From assembly GCA_900549235.1 (NCBI GenBank), contig URNT01000068.1:1-8363 (forward strand): a stretch of 8,363 nucleotides of DNA. Reading direction: 5' to 3'. The notes under the pieces were generated by a model. It had not been told where the DNA came from and searched no databases. It worked only from the letters and a program-made list of their open reading frames with translations. A program made the position numbers and the translations under genes. This document shows, one piece after another, positions 1 through 6,625 of the stretch (within the stretch, counting starts at the first letter, position 1; the number at the start of each line of letters is the position of its first letter). Source of the DNA: an uncultured Clostridium sp. (GTDB lineage: Bacteria > Bacillota > Clostridia > Lachnospirales > Lachnospiraceae).

Positions 1-241
1 GTATAAATGGTCTGCCTACGAAAAAGGAGGCGCAGTCTCTACCAGTATGGAGTGCGCTCCGCTGTTTACTATAGGTGCCTGTCTGGGAATCCGTACAGCC
101 TGTGTGATGGCCAGCGCTACCAACTGCAGGACCTATAGTGATAACGGAAGAAAGACAGATATTGACATCGAAGACAGAGCGATCCGAACAGCAATCGAGG
201 CTATGAGGATCATAATTGCAAATGATAAGGAGAATGTGTGA
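1..241 (+). CDS. Nucleoside phosphorylase, uridine phosphorylase-like (NP-A), 3' part only
   Basis: The reading frame is open from base 2, with no start inside the window, so this is the C-terminal ~79 residues of a longer protein; the family is usually 250-270 residues. It begins YKWSAYEKGGAVSTSMECA and aligns without gaps to the end of NP-C at 6626-7429, with more than half the residues identical. It therefore belongs to the PNP/UDP phosphorylase family (NP-I fold), which splits nucleosides with phosphate into base and ribose-1-phosphate in the cytoplasm. The conserved Glu of SMEC is the expected ribose-binding residue; uridine phosphorylases usually have EMES here, so the substrate is uncertain. 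The internal ATG at 47 is a Met within this conserved segment, not the start. The stop is three bases before the GntR gene, so the two are probably co-transcribed. Family assignment is firm, substrate is not. Confidence 0.85.
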   Translation, partial: YKWSAYEKGGAVSTSMECAPLFTIGACLGIRTACVMASATNCRTYSDNGRKTDIDIEDRAIRTAIEAMRIIIANDKENV

Positions 242-244
242 TAT

Positions 245-979
245 ATGAACAACAGGGAACTGCCCCTTTTAAAAGAAGTAAATATTCCTTACTATGTACA
301 GATCTATGATATTATCTATCAGCTGATCCAGGATGGCTCCTTAAAAGAGGGAGATACCCTTCCGGGGGAAAATATCCTGGCAGAGTATTGGAATGTAAGC
401 AGGAGTACCATCCGCGCGGCGGTGCGCAAGCTGGAGGAGGATGGCTATATTTATAAAATGCAGGGAAAAAAGACTATGATTACCGGACAGGCAGCCAGAA
501 ATAAAGATGGCCTTCACCGCATTACAAATCCCTGTATTACAAGCTGTGTCGCTCCGGTTACCAGAGTGGAGGCAGTTGTCAATGTTCAAAACGGCGGCCG
601 CCTGATCGGAGATCTTCTGGGCTATAACGGAAAAATATTTACTGCGGTAGCGGTAGATATGAAGTATTTTGTGGGAGAAACCTGCGTGGCAACCTCTGTA
701 GCGATTATTCCTGTGATACGCCTGGAGGAAGAGGGGATTTCCATTGATGATCATAACGGGATCAAGGAGCTGGCGTTGAATACAATGTACAGGCGGGCAG
801 GGCGTTCCCATCTTTCCATGAGTGCAGTGGAGCGGTCAGAGGACGAAGCAGACCCGCCAGGATGTCAGATAGTGATCGTAATGGATGAAGTGTTTTATGA
901 GGATGAAATGCCTCTTTCCTACCATAAATACAGAATGGACAGCAACTGGTATCGTTTTACGATTGACCGGAGGATGTAA
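245..979 (+). CDS. GntR family transcriptional regulator, HutC/UTRA type
   Basis: This is a 244-residue protein, the normal length for HutC-type GntR regulators. Residues ~15-79 are the winged helix-turn-helix: PYYVQIYDIIYQLI, then LPGENILAEYWNVSRSTIRAAVRKLEEDGYI, with the recognition helix near 52-63. Residues ~95-240 fit a UTRA effector domain, ending in the typical FYEDEMPLSYHKYR...WYRFTIDRR pattern. The wing reads QGKKTMI rather than the usual GKGTFV. It starts three bases after NP-A and 42 bases before the lipoprotein gene, with AAGGAG at 227-232 as ribosome binding site. From context it probably controls the nucleoside uptake genes. The ligand (nucleoside, base or sugar phosphate) is inference only, since UTRA domains bind many small molecules. 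Family call is confident, target and effector are not. Confidence 0.9.
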   Translation: MNNRELPLLKEVNIPYYVQIYDIIYQLIQDGSLKEGDTLPGENILAEYWNVSRSTIRAAVRKLEEDGYIYKMQGKKTMITGQAARNKDGLHRITNPCITSCVAPVTRVEAVVNVQNGGRLIGDLLGYNGKIFTAVAVDMKYFVGETCVATSVAIIPVIRLEEEGISIDDHNGIKELALNTMYRRAGRSHLSMSAVERSEDEADPPGCQIVIVMDEVFYEDEMPLSYHKYRMDSNWYRFTIDRRM

Positions 980-1002
980 TATACTGCTGTGAAATGATTC
1001 AC
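956..1002 (+). promoter_or_regulatory. Candidate promoter with GntR-type operator palindromes before the lipoprotein gene
   Basis: A -35-like TTTACG (956-961) is followed after 18 bases by a -10-like TATACT (980-985). Two palindromes with the GT...AC ends typical of GntR-family sites lie here. GTAATATAC (976-984) overlaps the -10. GTGAA-ATGA-TTCAC (989-1002) covers the expected start of transcription. Such sites would let the upstream regulator block the transporter genes. The promoter match is modest and both palindromes are short, so this is a hypothesis. Confidence 0.3.
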
Positions 1003-1021
1003 CATAAGGAGGAATAGAAAC

Positions 1022-2158
1022 ATGAAAAAGAGAATTGCATGCACTGTATTGGCAGCCGTTATGGCGGCATCTGTATTGTCCGGCTGCGGAGCTTCAGAAA
1101 AAGAAACGACTGGGGCGTCAGCAGAATCGGCAGGAACGGCAGAGGATAAGCTGAAGGTTGTTTACCTGTGTAATGGAAACCTGGGAGACAAAGGCTTTAA
1201 CGATTCTGCGGCAAGCGGTTTGCAGATGCTGGCGGATCAGATGGACGCGGAGGTAAAGACCGTTGAGATGGGACGGGATGAGACCAGCTATGAGGGCAAT
1301 TATCTGGACGTGTCAGAGCAGGACTGGGATATGATCGTTTCTGGTACATGGTCGGTAAAAGAACTGGCTCAGGATATAGCGGCTGAGTTCCCGGATAAGA
1401 ATTATCTGATTTTTGACGCATCTGTTGACAGAGATGTGGTGACAGAAGGAAATATGATGGGGATCAACTATTACTCCAACCAGGCTGCATTTCTCTCCGG
1501 CGTACTGGCTGCAAAGATGCTGGAATCCGGTGATGCGAAGATCGACCCGTCTCAGAAGATTCTTGGCTTTGTAGGTTCTATGGATGCGTCTAACATCAAT
1601 GATTTCCTGGTTGGCTACATTGGCGGTATCCAGTATGTGGATCCGGAAATCCGGGTCGTAACCTCCTATGTAGGCTCCTTTGAGGACGTTTCCAAATGTA
1701 TGGAAATGACCTCTCAGCTTTATAACCAGGGAGCGCAGCTTGTATATGCGCCGGCTTCTCAGTCCATCCTTGGAGCCGTAACGGCAGCCCAGAAGGCTGA
1801 CAAGTACCTGATCGCCTGCGACCAGGATCTTTATTCTGAATTAAAGGAGTCAGATCCGGAGCTTGCAGCCAATGTGCTTTCCTCCAGCTTAAAGAATGTG
1901 GGCGAATCCATTTACACCGCGGTAAAGGGCTGGACAGAAGGAACCATGACCCTGGATCAGGATTATATGCTGGGGCTTGACAGCGGAGCTGTAGGTCTGG
2001 CTAAAAATGAAAATTATACGTTGATTGTACCGGAAGAGATTCAGAACTTTATCAATGAGACAGAAGAAAAGATCATAAGCGGTGATGTTGAGGTAGGAAC
2101 CGCGTTTGAAATGTCAACTGAGGAAGTGGCCGCTCTCCGCGATAGTATGAAGCCATGA
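1022..2158 (+). CDS. BMP family nucleoside-binding lipoprotein of an ABC transporter
   Basis: A 378-residue substrate-binding protein of the BMP/PnrA family, related to B. subtilis NupN (YufN). Residues 1-22 are a lipoprotein signal: basic MKKR, a hydrophobic stretch and the lipobox LSGC with Cys22 as lipid anchor. An Ala/Ser/Thr/Glu-rich linker (24-43) follows. The mature domain starts with VVYLCNGNLGDKGFND (46-61), the family's N-terminal ligand-site segment, and continues with the MGINYYSNQAAFLSGVLA and GFVGSMDASNINDFLVGYIGG segments typical of BMP proteins. It should sit on the outer face of the membrane and pass nucleosides to the ATPase/permease complex encoded downstream. AAGGAGGA at 1006-1013 gives a strong ribosome binding site eight bases before the ATG. 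A strong terminator follows the stop codon. Purine versus pyrimidine preference cannot be read from the sequence. Confidence 0.92.
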   Translation: MKKRIACTVLAAVMAASVLSGCGASEKETTGASAESAGTAEDKLKVVYLCNGNLGDKGFNDSAASGLQMLADQMDAEVKTVEMGRDETSYEGNYLDVSEQDWDMIVSGTWSVKELAQDIAAEFPDKNYLIFDASVDRDVVTEGNMMGINYYSNQAAFLSGVLAAKMLESGDAKIDPSQKILGFVGSMDASNINDFLVGYIGGIQYVDPEIRVVTSYVGSFEDVSKCMEMTSQLYNQGAQLVYAPASQSILGAVTAAQKADKYLIACDQDLYSELKESDPELAANVLSSSLKNVGESIYTAVKGWTEGTMTLDQDYMLGLDSGAVGLAKNENYTLIVPEEIQNFINETEEKIISGDVEVGTAFEMSTEEVAALRDSMKP

Positions 2159-2164
2159 TGTCAG

Positions 2165-2184
2165 AGCGTGTTTGAAGATACGCT
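2165..2184 (+). other. Small hairpin in the leader of the terminator
   Basis: AGCGTGT (2165-2171) can pair with ATACGCT (2178-2184) around a 6-base loop, with one G-T pair. It ends in a short run of T and lies four bases before the main terminator. It may be a weak secondary stop signal or an mRNA 3'-end protector for the lipoprotein transcript. Only the inverted repeat is seen directly. Confidence 0.4.
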
Positions 2185-2187
2185 TTT

Positions 2188-2224
2188 GAGGCTGCTGTAG
2201 ATGCATTACAGGGCCTCTTTTTTT
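2188..2224 (+). terminator. Rho-independent terminator between lipoprotein and ATPase genes
   Basis: GAGGCT-G-CTGTA (2188-2199) pairs with TACAGGGCCTC (2207-2217), giving 11 base pairs with one bulged G and one G-T pair. The loop is 7 bases and seven T follow (2218-2224). This is a complete intrinsic terminator inside the transporter operon. No good promoter was found between it and the ATPase gene at 2265, so the downstream genes probably depend on read-through. That would yield more binding protein than transporter, which is common for such systems. Confidence 0.8.
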
Positions 2225-2264
2225 ACAGATAATCCGGCATAACAGGTTCAAAAGAGGTGTTATT

Positions 2265-3821
2265 ATGGCAGAAGAAGCATTGAGGATGTCTCACATCGTA
2301 AAAATATATCCCAATGGAGTAATGGCAAATAAGGACGTAACATTGTCTGTTAACCGCGGTGAGATCCATGCCCTTTCAGGAGAAAACGGAGCAGGAAAGT
2401 CAACTCTGATGAAAATCCTGTTTGGTGAGGAGCAGCCTACCTCGGGAGAAATTTTTGTAAATGGAAAAAAGGTTCATATGTCATCTCCGCAGATGGCGAT
2501 TCAGCTTGGGATCGGAATGGTGCATCAGCACTTTATGCTGGTTCCGTCCCTGACTGCAGCTGAGAACATTATTCTGGGGATGGAGCCAAAAAAGGGTGTG
2601 ATGGTAGACCTGGAGTTTGCTAAAAAACAGGTTGAGGAGATGGGCAGAAAGTATAATCTTTATGTAGACCCGGATAAGAGGGCAGAGGAGCTGACTGTAG
2701 GGCAGAAGCAGAAGGTAGAAATTTTAAAGGCGCTGTTTCGAGGGGCAAAAATCCTGATCCTGGACGAGCCCACAGCCGTTCTTACACCCCAGGAAACACA
2801 GGAACTGTTTGAGGAGCTTTTAAACCTGAGGGACAATGGCTATACCATCATTTTCATTTCCCATAAGCTGCAGGAAATTAAGCAGATATGCAGCCGGATC
2901 ACCATCATACGCCGGGGAACGACCATGGGGGTTCACGACGTAGGCTCCGTTTCAGAGCAGGATATATCACGCCTGATGGTAGGCAGAGACGTGATTTTAG
3001 ATGTAGAAAAAGAACCGGCAAAGCCGGGACAGGTCCTGGTAAAAATAAAGGATCTTACCATCATAGATGAAAACGGAAAGCAGACTGTGGACCATGTGTC
3101 GTTTTCCCTGAGAAAAGGTGAAATTCTGGGAATTGCCGGCGTTGAGGGAAATGGTCAGACCGAGCTGGTGCAGGCACTGACTGGTATGGGAGCTTACAGC
3201 CATGGAACCATAGAAATTTCCGGACAGGATATAAAAGGCTATTCGGTGGAAAAGATCAGAAGGCTGAAGCTGGCACATATACCCGCTGACCGAATGACTA
3301 TGGGAATGGCTCCTCGGCTGTCGATTACGGAAAATATGATCGCAGATAAGCTTGGCTGGAAGTGTTTCTTCCGGCATGGAGTGCTGGACAGGAAAAAGGT
3401 AAGGGAATATGGGGATGAAATGGTAAAGAAGTACCTTATATTCTGCAAATCCCAGGATGTGGCCATCAACAGTTTGTCAGGAGGTAATATTCAGAAAGCA
3501 GTTCTGGCAAGAGAATTATCCGGAGATCCGCAGGTGATCATTGCAGACCAGCCCACCAGAGGTGTAGACGTGGGGGCTACCGAGTTTATACGCAGGCGGT
3601 TGGTAGAGATGAGGGATGCCGGAAATGGAGTGATCCTGGTGACCTCAGATCTAAATGAAGTATTGGGACTTTCTGACAGTCTGATCGTTATGTATGAGGG
3701 AAAAATTGCCGCTTATATAAAAGACGCATCTCAGATGACGGAAGCGGATCTGGGCGCTTATATGCTGGGAATCCGGATACAGTCAGAGGATGAGATTAAG
3801 GAGGCACTGTATGAACAGTAA
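2265..3821 (+). CDS. Nucleoside ABC transporter ATPase with two nucleotide-binding domains
   Basis: A 518-residue fused ATPase of the RbsA/NupO (YufO) type that powers nucleoside import at the inner face of the membrane. Domain 1 has a complete set of motifs: Walker A GENGAGKST (39-47), Q-loop Gln88, signature LTVGQ (143-147), Walker B ILILDEP (163-169, catalytic Glu168) and H-loop His200. Domain 2 is degenerate in the way usual for this family: P-loop GVEGNGQTE (292-300) has no Lys, the signature is LSGGN (404-408), Walker B VIIADQ ends in Gln429 instead of Glu, and Asp462 replaces the H-loop His. One composite site thus probably hydrolyses ATP. AGAGGTG (2253-2259) precedes the ATG. The 3' end overlaps the first permease gene. 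Length and motif order are normal, so the family call is firm; the exact nucleoside is inferred from neighbours. Confidence 0.95.
   Translation: MAEEALRMSHIVKIYPNGVMANKDVTLSVNRGEIHALSGENGAGKSTLMKILFGEEQPTSGEIFVNGKKVHMSSPQMAIQLGIGMVHQHFMLVPSLTAAENIILGMEPKKGVMVDLEFAKKQVEEMGRKYNLYVDPDKRAEELTVGQKQKVEILKALFRGAKILILDEPTAVLTPQETQELFEELLNLRDNGYTIIFISHKLQEIKQICSRITIIRRGTTMGVHDVGSVSEQDISRLMVGRDVILDVEKEPAKPGQVLVKIKDLTIIDENGKQTVDHVSFSLRKGEILGIAGVEGNGQTELVQALTGMGAYSHGTIEISGQDIKGYSVEKIRRLKLAHIPADRMTMGMAPRLSITENMIADKLGWKCFFRHGVLDRKKVREYGDEMVKKYLIFCKSQDVAINSLSGGNIQKAVLARELSGDPQVIIADQPTRGVDVGATEFIRRRLVEMRDAGNGVILVTSDLNEVLGLSDSLIVMYEGKIAAYIKDASQMTEADLGAYMLGIRIQSEDEIKEALYEQ
3798..3804 (+). promoter_or_regulatory. 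Ribosome binding site that sets the start of permease 1
   Basis: AAGGAGG sits six bases before the ATG at 3811 and inside the 3' end of the ATPase gene. It lies downstream of the other in-frame ATG at 3790, so it supports 3811 as the real start. Confidence 0.85.
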
Positions 3822-4890
3822 TAAACGGATTAATCTGCTGGTAGATCTTGTAAAGCTGGCGTTGATCATCCTGATCGCCTGCGCGCTGGTATCAGTAATT
3901 GTATTGATTGTAAGCGATGACCCGTGGACGGCTATAAGCAGCTTCTTTATCGGACCATTTACCTCGCTGAGAAGAGTGGGAAATATTATAGAAGCGGCGT
4001 CGCCTCTTATGTTTACAGCGCTGGCGGTTATTATTATATTTGGTTCCGGACAGTTTTCCATGATCGCAGAGGGCTCCTTTTTTATCGGAACCACAGGAGC
4101 GATGGTGATTGCTATTGCATGTAAGCTTCCGGGCGGGATCCATCCGGCGGCAGCCATCCTGTTTTCCGGTTTATGCGGAGCAGCCGTTGCTGCAGTTCCG
4201 GCCCTTCTAAAGATGAAATGGAATGTAAGTGAGCTGGTTACATCCATTATGTTTAACTATGTAGTGCAGTTTTTTGCTATTTATATGGTCAGCTATCATT
4301 TCAGGGAAGTGAGCAGTTCCAGTCTGGCGTCCCTGGAATTTGAAGAAACCTCCAGACTGCCGGTGGTATTAGATGGAACCAGGATCCATGGAGGAATTGT
4401 ACTGGGGATTTTACTGTGTGTGCTTGTATGGTTTTTAATGTACCGCACCTCTCTGGGAATGAAGCTCAGGATTACAGGCGATAATGCCCTGTTTGCGAAA
4501 TATTCCGGTTTGAAGGTAACGGGGCTTATGGTAGCGGCCCAGGTGATTGCCGGGGCGGTTGCGGGAATGGGCGGCGGAGCAGAGCTTTTGGGAATGTATA
4601 ACCGCTTTAAATGGACAACGACTCCGGGATATGGGTGGACTGGCATTGTAGTGGCTCTGCTGGCGAGAAATAATCCCCTTCTGGTGCCTCTGGCCGCTGC
4701 TTTCATCGGCTATCTGAATGTGGGCGCGGATATTATGGCCCGCAGCAGTGATATGGGACGGGAGGTTGTGAACATTATCCAGGGTGTCATGATGTTTTTG
4801 ATCGCCGCAGACGCGCTGTTAAAGGGCTGGAGACAGAGAATGATCGTAAAGGCTGCAACAGCAGAGGAAAAGGAGGCAGTACAGGTATGA
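3811..4890 (+). CDS. Nucleoside ABC transporter permease, first subunit
   Basis: A 359-residue integral membrane protein of the BPD_transp_2 (LivHM/RbsC-like) family, closest in type to B. subtilis NupP (YufP). Several long hydrophobic segments are visible, starting at residues 11-34 and then about 64-79, 92-104, 112-133 and 195-211. Family motifs include the cytoplasmic loop TSLGMKLRITGDN (213-225), which probably docks on the ATPase, GYGWTGIVVALL (273-284) and the C-terminal IIQG (322-325). It should form the membrane channel together with the permease encoded next. The start at 3811 is chosen for the AAGGAGG six bases upstream; the longer form from 3790 adds seven charged residues with no good ribosome site. 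It overlaps the ATPase gene by 11 bases and the next permease by four (ATGA), so translation is coupled. Confidence 0.92.
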   Translation: MNSNKRINLLVDLVKLALIILIACALVSVIVLIVSDDPWTAISSFFIGPFTSLRRVGNIIEAASPLMFTALAVIIIFGSGQFSMIAEGSFFIGTTGAMVIAIACKLPGGIHPAAAILFSGLCGAAVAAVPALLKMKWNVSELVTSIMFNYVVQFFAIYMVSYHFREVSSSSLASLEFEETSRLPVVLDGTRIHGGIVLGILLCVLVWFLMYRTSLGMKLRITGDNALFAKYSGLKVTGLMVAAQVIAGAVAGMGGGAELLGMYNRFKWTTTPGYGWTGIVVALLARNNPLLVPLAAAFIGYLNVGADIMARSSDMGREVVNIIQGVMMFLIAADALLKGWRQRMIVKAATAEEKEAVQV

Positions 4891-5828
4891 ACATACTGAG
4901 CTTGATCGTCAGTACGGATTTTGTATATATGTGGATACGCGTAGCGACTCCGATTATTTTTGCTTCTCTTGGGGCGGTTATATGTACCAGGGCAGGTGTG
5001 GTCAATCTGGGACTGGAAGGGATCATGCTTATTTCTGCGCTGGCGGGAGTTCTTGGCAGCGCTCTTGGGGGAAATCTGTTCTGGGGAATGGCTGCCGGAA
5101 TTTTGGCCGCAGTGGCGGTAAGCGCCCTGTTTGCATACTGTCATCTGATATTAAAAGCTAATAATGTACTTTGCGGTACAGCTGTTAATACAATGGCTTC
5201 AGGACTGACTGTATTTGTCCTTCAGCTTGTGACAGGGGAAAAGGGGAATTCATCTTCTTTAAAGAGCTTTGCATTTCCTAATCTGGACATACCGGTGATA
5301 AAGGACATACCGGTAGTCGGAAGTATTCTTTCCGGTCACAATACCCTTACCTATCTGGCTCTTATTATGGTGGCAGTTATCTGGTTTTTTCTTTATAAAA
5401 CACCTACCGGGCTTCGCATGAGAGCCGTTGGTGAGAACCCGGACGCGGCTTCCAGCGTGGGGCAGAATGTGGTTAAAATCCAGTTTCTGGCGATTGTTCT
5501 CTGCGGAGTGATGGCGGGGCTGGGAGGAATGTATCTTTCTATGGGTTATCTGAATATGTTTGTCAGGGATATGACAGCAGGGCGCGGATTTATTTCTCTT
5601 GCAGCCTGCTCTATGGGTCAGGCAGCTCCCTTTGGCGCCCTTGTGTCCTCTATGATATTTGCGTTTTTTGACGGATTATCTAATATTCTTCAGGTACTTA
5701 AGATACCTTCAGAATTTATACAAATGCTGCCGTATCTGGCAACGATTGCGGGTCTGACTGTTTATTCGATACAGAAGTCAGCCGCAGCAGGAAGAAAAAT
5801 GAGAAAAATAAAGGAGGTACAGGGATAA
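4887..5828 (+). CDS. Nucleoside ABC transporter permease, second subunit
   Basis: A 313-residue membrane protein, the NupQ (YufQ)-type partner of the preceding permease. It carries the family's hallmark RAGVVNLGLEG (35-45), the coupling-loop segment TGLRMRAVGENPDAA (174-188) and MTAGRGFISLAA (229-240), separated by hydrophobic helices, for example ~20-33, 46-60, 66-90, 154-170, 198-219 and 249-263. Family members with these motifs import nucleosides as heterodimers with the first permease. AAAAGGAGG at 4868-4876 gives a strong ribosome site ten bases before the ATG. The start overlaps the previous stop (ATGA), and its own stop shares one base with the next start (TAATG), a sign of coupled translation with the phosphorylase gene. 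The C-terminal ~20 residues are basic and lie in the cytoplasm by the usual positive-inside pattern. No anomalies seen. Confidence 0.92.
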   Translation: MNILSLIVSTDFVYMWIRVATPIIFASLGAVICTRAGVVNLGLEGIMLISALAGVLGSALGGNLFWGMAAGILAAVAVSALFAYCHLILKANNVLCGTAVNTMASGLTVFVLQLVTGEKGNSSSLKSFAFPNLDIPVIKDIPVVGSILSGHNTLTYLALIMVAVIWFFLYKTPTGLRMRAVGENPDAASSVGQNVVKIQFLAIVLCGVMAGLGGMYLSMGYLNMFVRDMTAGRGFISLAACSMGQAAPFGALVSSMIFAFFDGLSNILQVLKIPSEFIQMLPYLATIAGLTVYSIQKSAAAGRKMRKIKEVQG

Positions 5829-6622
5829 TGGCATTAGATAAGGAAAAGCAGACCGTAGGAAGGAAGCAGTATCACATTCATTTAAAGCCTGGAGATATAG
5901 GAAAGTATGTACTTCTTCCGGGCGATCCGGCCCGTTCAGATCGGGTGGCCGGGTATCTGGAACAGGCGGAGCTTGTAGCCAATAACAGGGAGCACCGCAC
6001 CTTTACAGGTTTTTATAAGGGAGTGAAAATCTCCGTTACATCCACGGGAATGGGCTGCCCGTCTGCGGCTATTGCGGCAGAGGAGCTGATGAATATCGGG
6101 GCGGAATGCCTGATCCGTATTGGAAGCAGCGCGGCTCTTCAGAAGGACATTCGGATCGGGGATCTGATGATTTCCACTGGTTCTATGAAAAATGAGGGGA
6201 CAAGCCGGTTTTATGTGCCCGACTGCTTCCCGGCCGTGCCTGATTTTGATCTGACCCGGACGTTAATTGATACAGCCAGAGAGATGGAACCTCAGCTTTT
6301 TGGAAAAGTGCATTGCGGGATTAACGCCTCCGACGACGCATTTTACGGCGAGACCCAGGAATGGATTGAAAAACTGTCGGATCTGGGGTGCTTAAATGTA
6401 GAAATGGAAAGCTCTGCGCTGTATACGGTCTGCCATAGAAGAAAAAGAAAAGCGGCGATGATCAGTGCAGTGTCCGGCAATCTGATCACAGGGGATGTAA
6501 TTTACGAAACGGAAAATGAAGGGCTTGTAAGGGGTTGGGACGAGGAGATCAAGATCGTTCTGGAAGCCATTTACCGGTTTGAAATCGAAATGGCAGGAAA
6601 GCAGACAGAAAAAGGGGAATAG
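5828..6622 (+). CDS. Nucleoside phosphorylase, uridine/purine phosphorylase family (NP-B)
   Basis: A 264-residue NP-I family enzyme expected to split nucleosides with phosphate in the cytoplasm, giving base and ribose-1-phosphate. Phosphate and ribose residues look intact: LLPGDPAR (29-36, Arg36), NRE (53-55), STGMGCPS (72-79), RIGS (97-100) and VEMESS (191-196). Unlike E. coli uridine phosphorylase, the stretch after DDAFY (169-173) runs almost directly (GETQEWIEKLSDLGCLN) into the EMES motif, so the loop carrying the uracil-reading Gln and Arg is missing. This shorter layout recalls purine and archaeal-type nucleoside phosphorylases. Calling it uridine phosphorylase on similarity alone could therefore be wrong. 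AAGGAGGT (5811-5818) drives translation, and the start overlaps the permease stop by one base, so it is made with the transporter and probably acts on the imported nucleoside. Confidence 0.88.
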   Translation: MALDKEKQTVGRKQYHIHLKPGDIGKYVLLPGDPARSDRVAGYLEQAELVANNREHRTFTGFYKGVKISVTSTGMGCPSAAIAAEELMNIGAECLIRIGSSAALQKDIRIGDLMISTGSMKNEGTSRFYVPDCFPAVPDFDLTRTLIDTAREMEPQLFGKVHCGINASDDAFYGETQEWIEKLSDLGCLNVEMESSALYTVCHRRKRKAAMISAVSGNLITGDVIYETENEGLVRGWDEEIKIVLEAIYRFEIEMAGKQTEKGE

Positions 6623-6625
6623 GTT

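Noticed and set aside
341..811. Minus-strand open frames, including 341-811, 3783-4247 and 6392-6880
   Set aside because: They lie opposite well-supported genes, show no recognisable motifs and look like shadows of the + strand coding pattern.
2222..2250. Promoter for the ATPase gene starting from TTTACA at 2222-2227
   Set aside because: The -35 match is good but no -10-like hexamer lies at 16-18 bases; the T run belongs to the terminator.
3139..3170. Missing Walker A Lys in the second ATPase domain as a sign of damage
   Set aside because: A degenerate second domain with Gln, Asp and no Lys at key sites is usual in RbsA/NupO-type ATPases.
3790..3810. Longer start for permease 1 at 3790
   Set aside because: It would add seven charged residues and has no good ribosome site; AAGGAGG at 3798-3804 points to the ATG at 3811.
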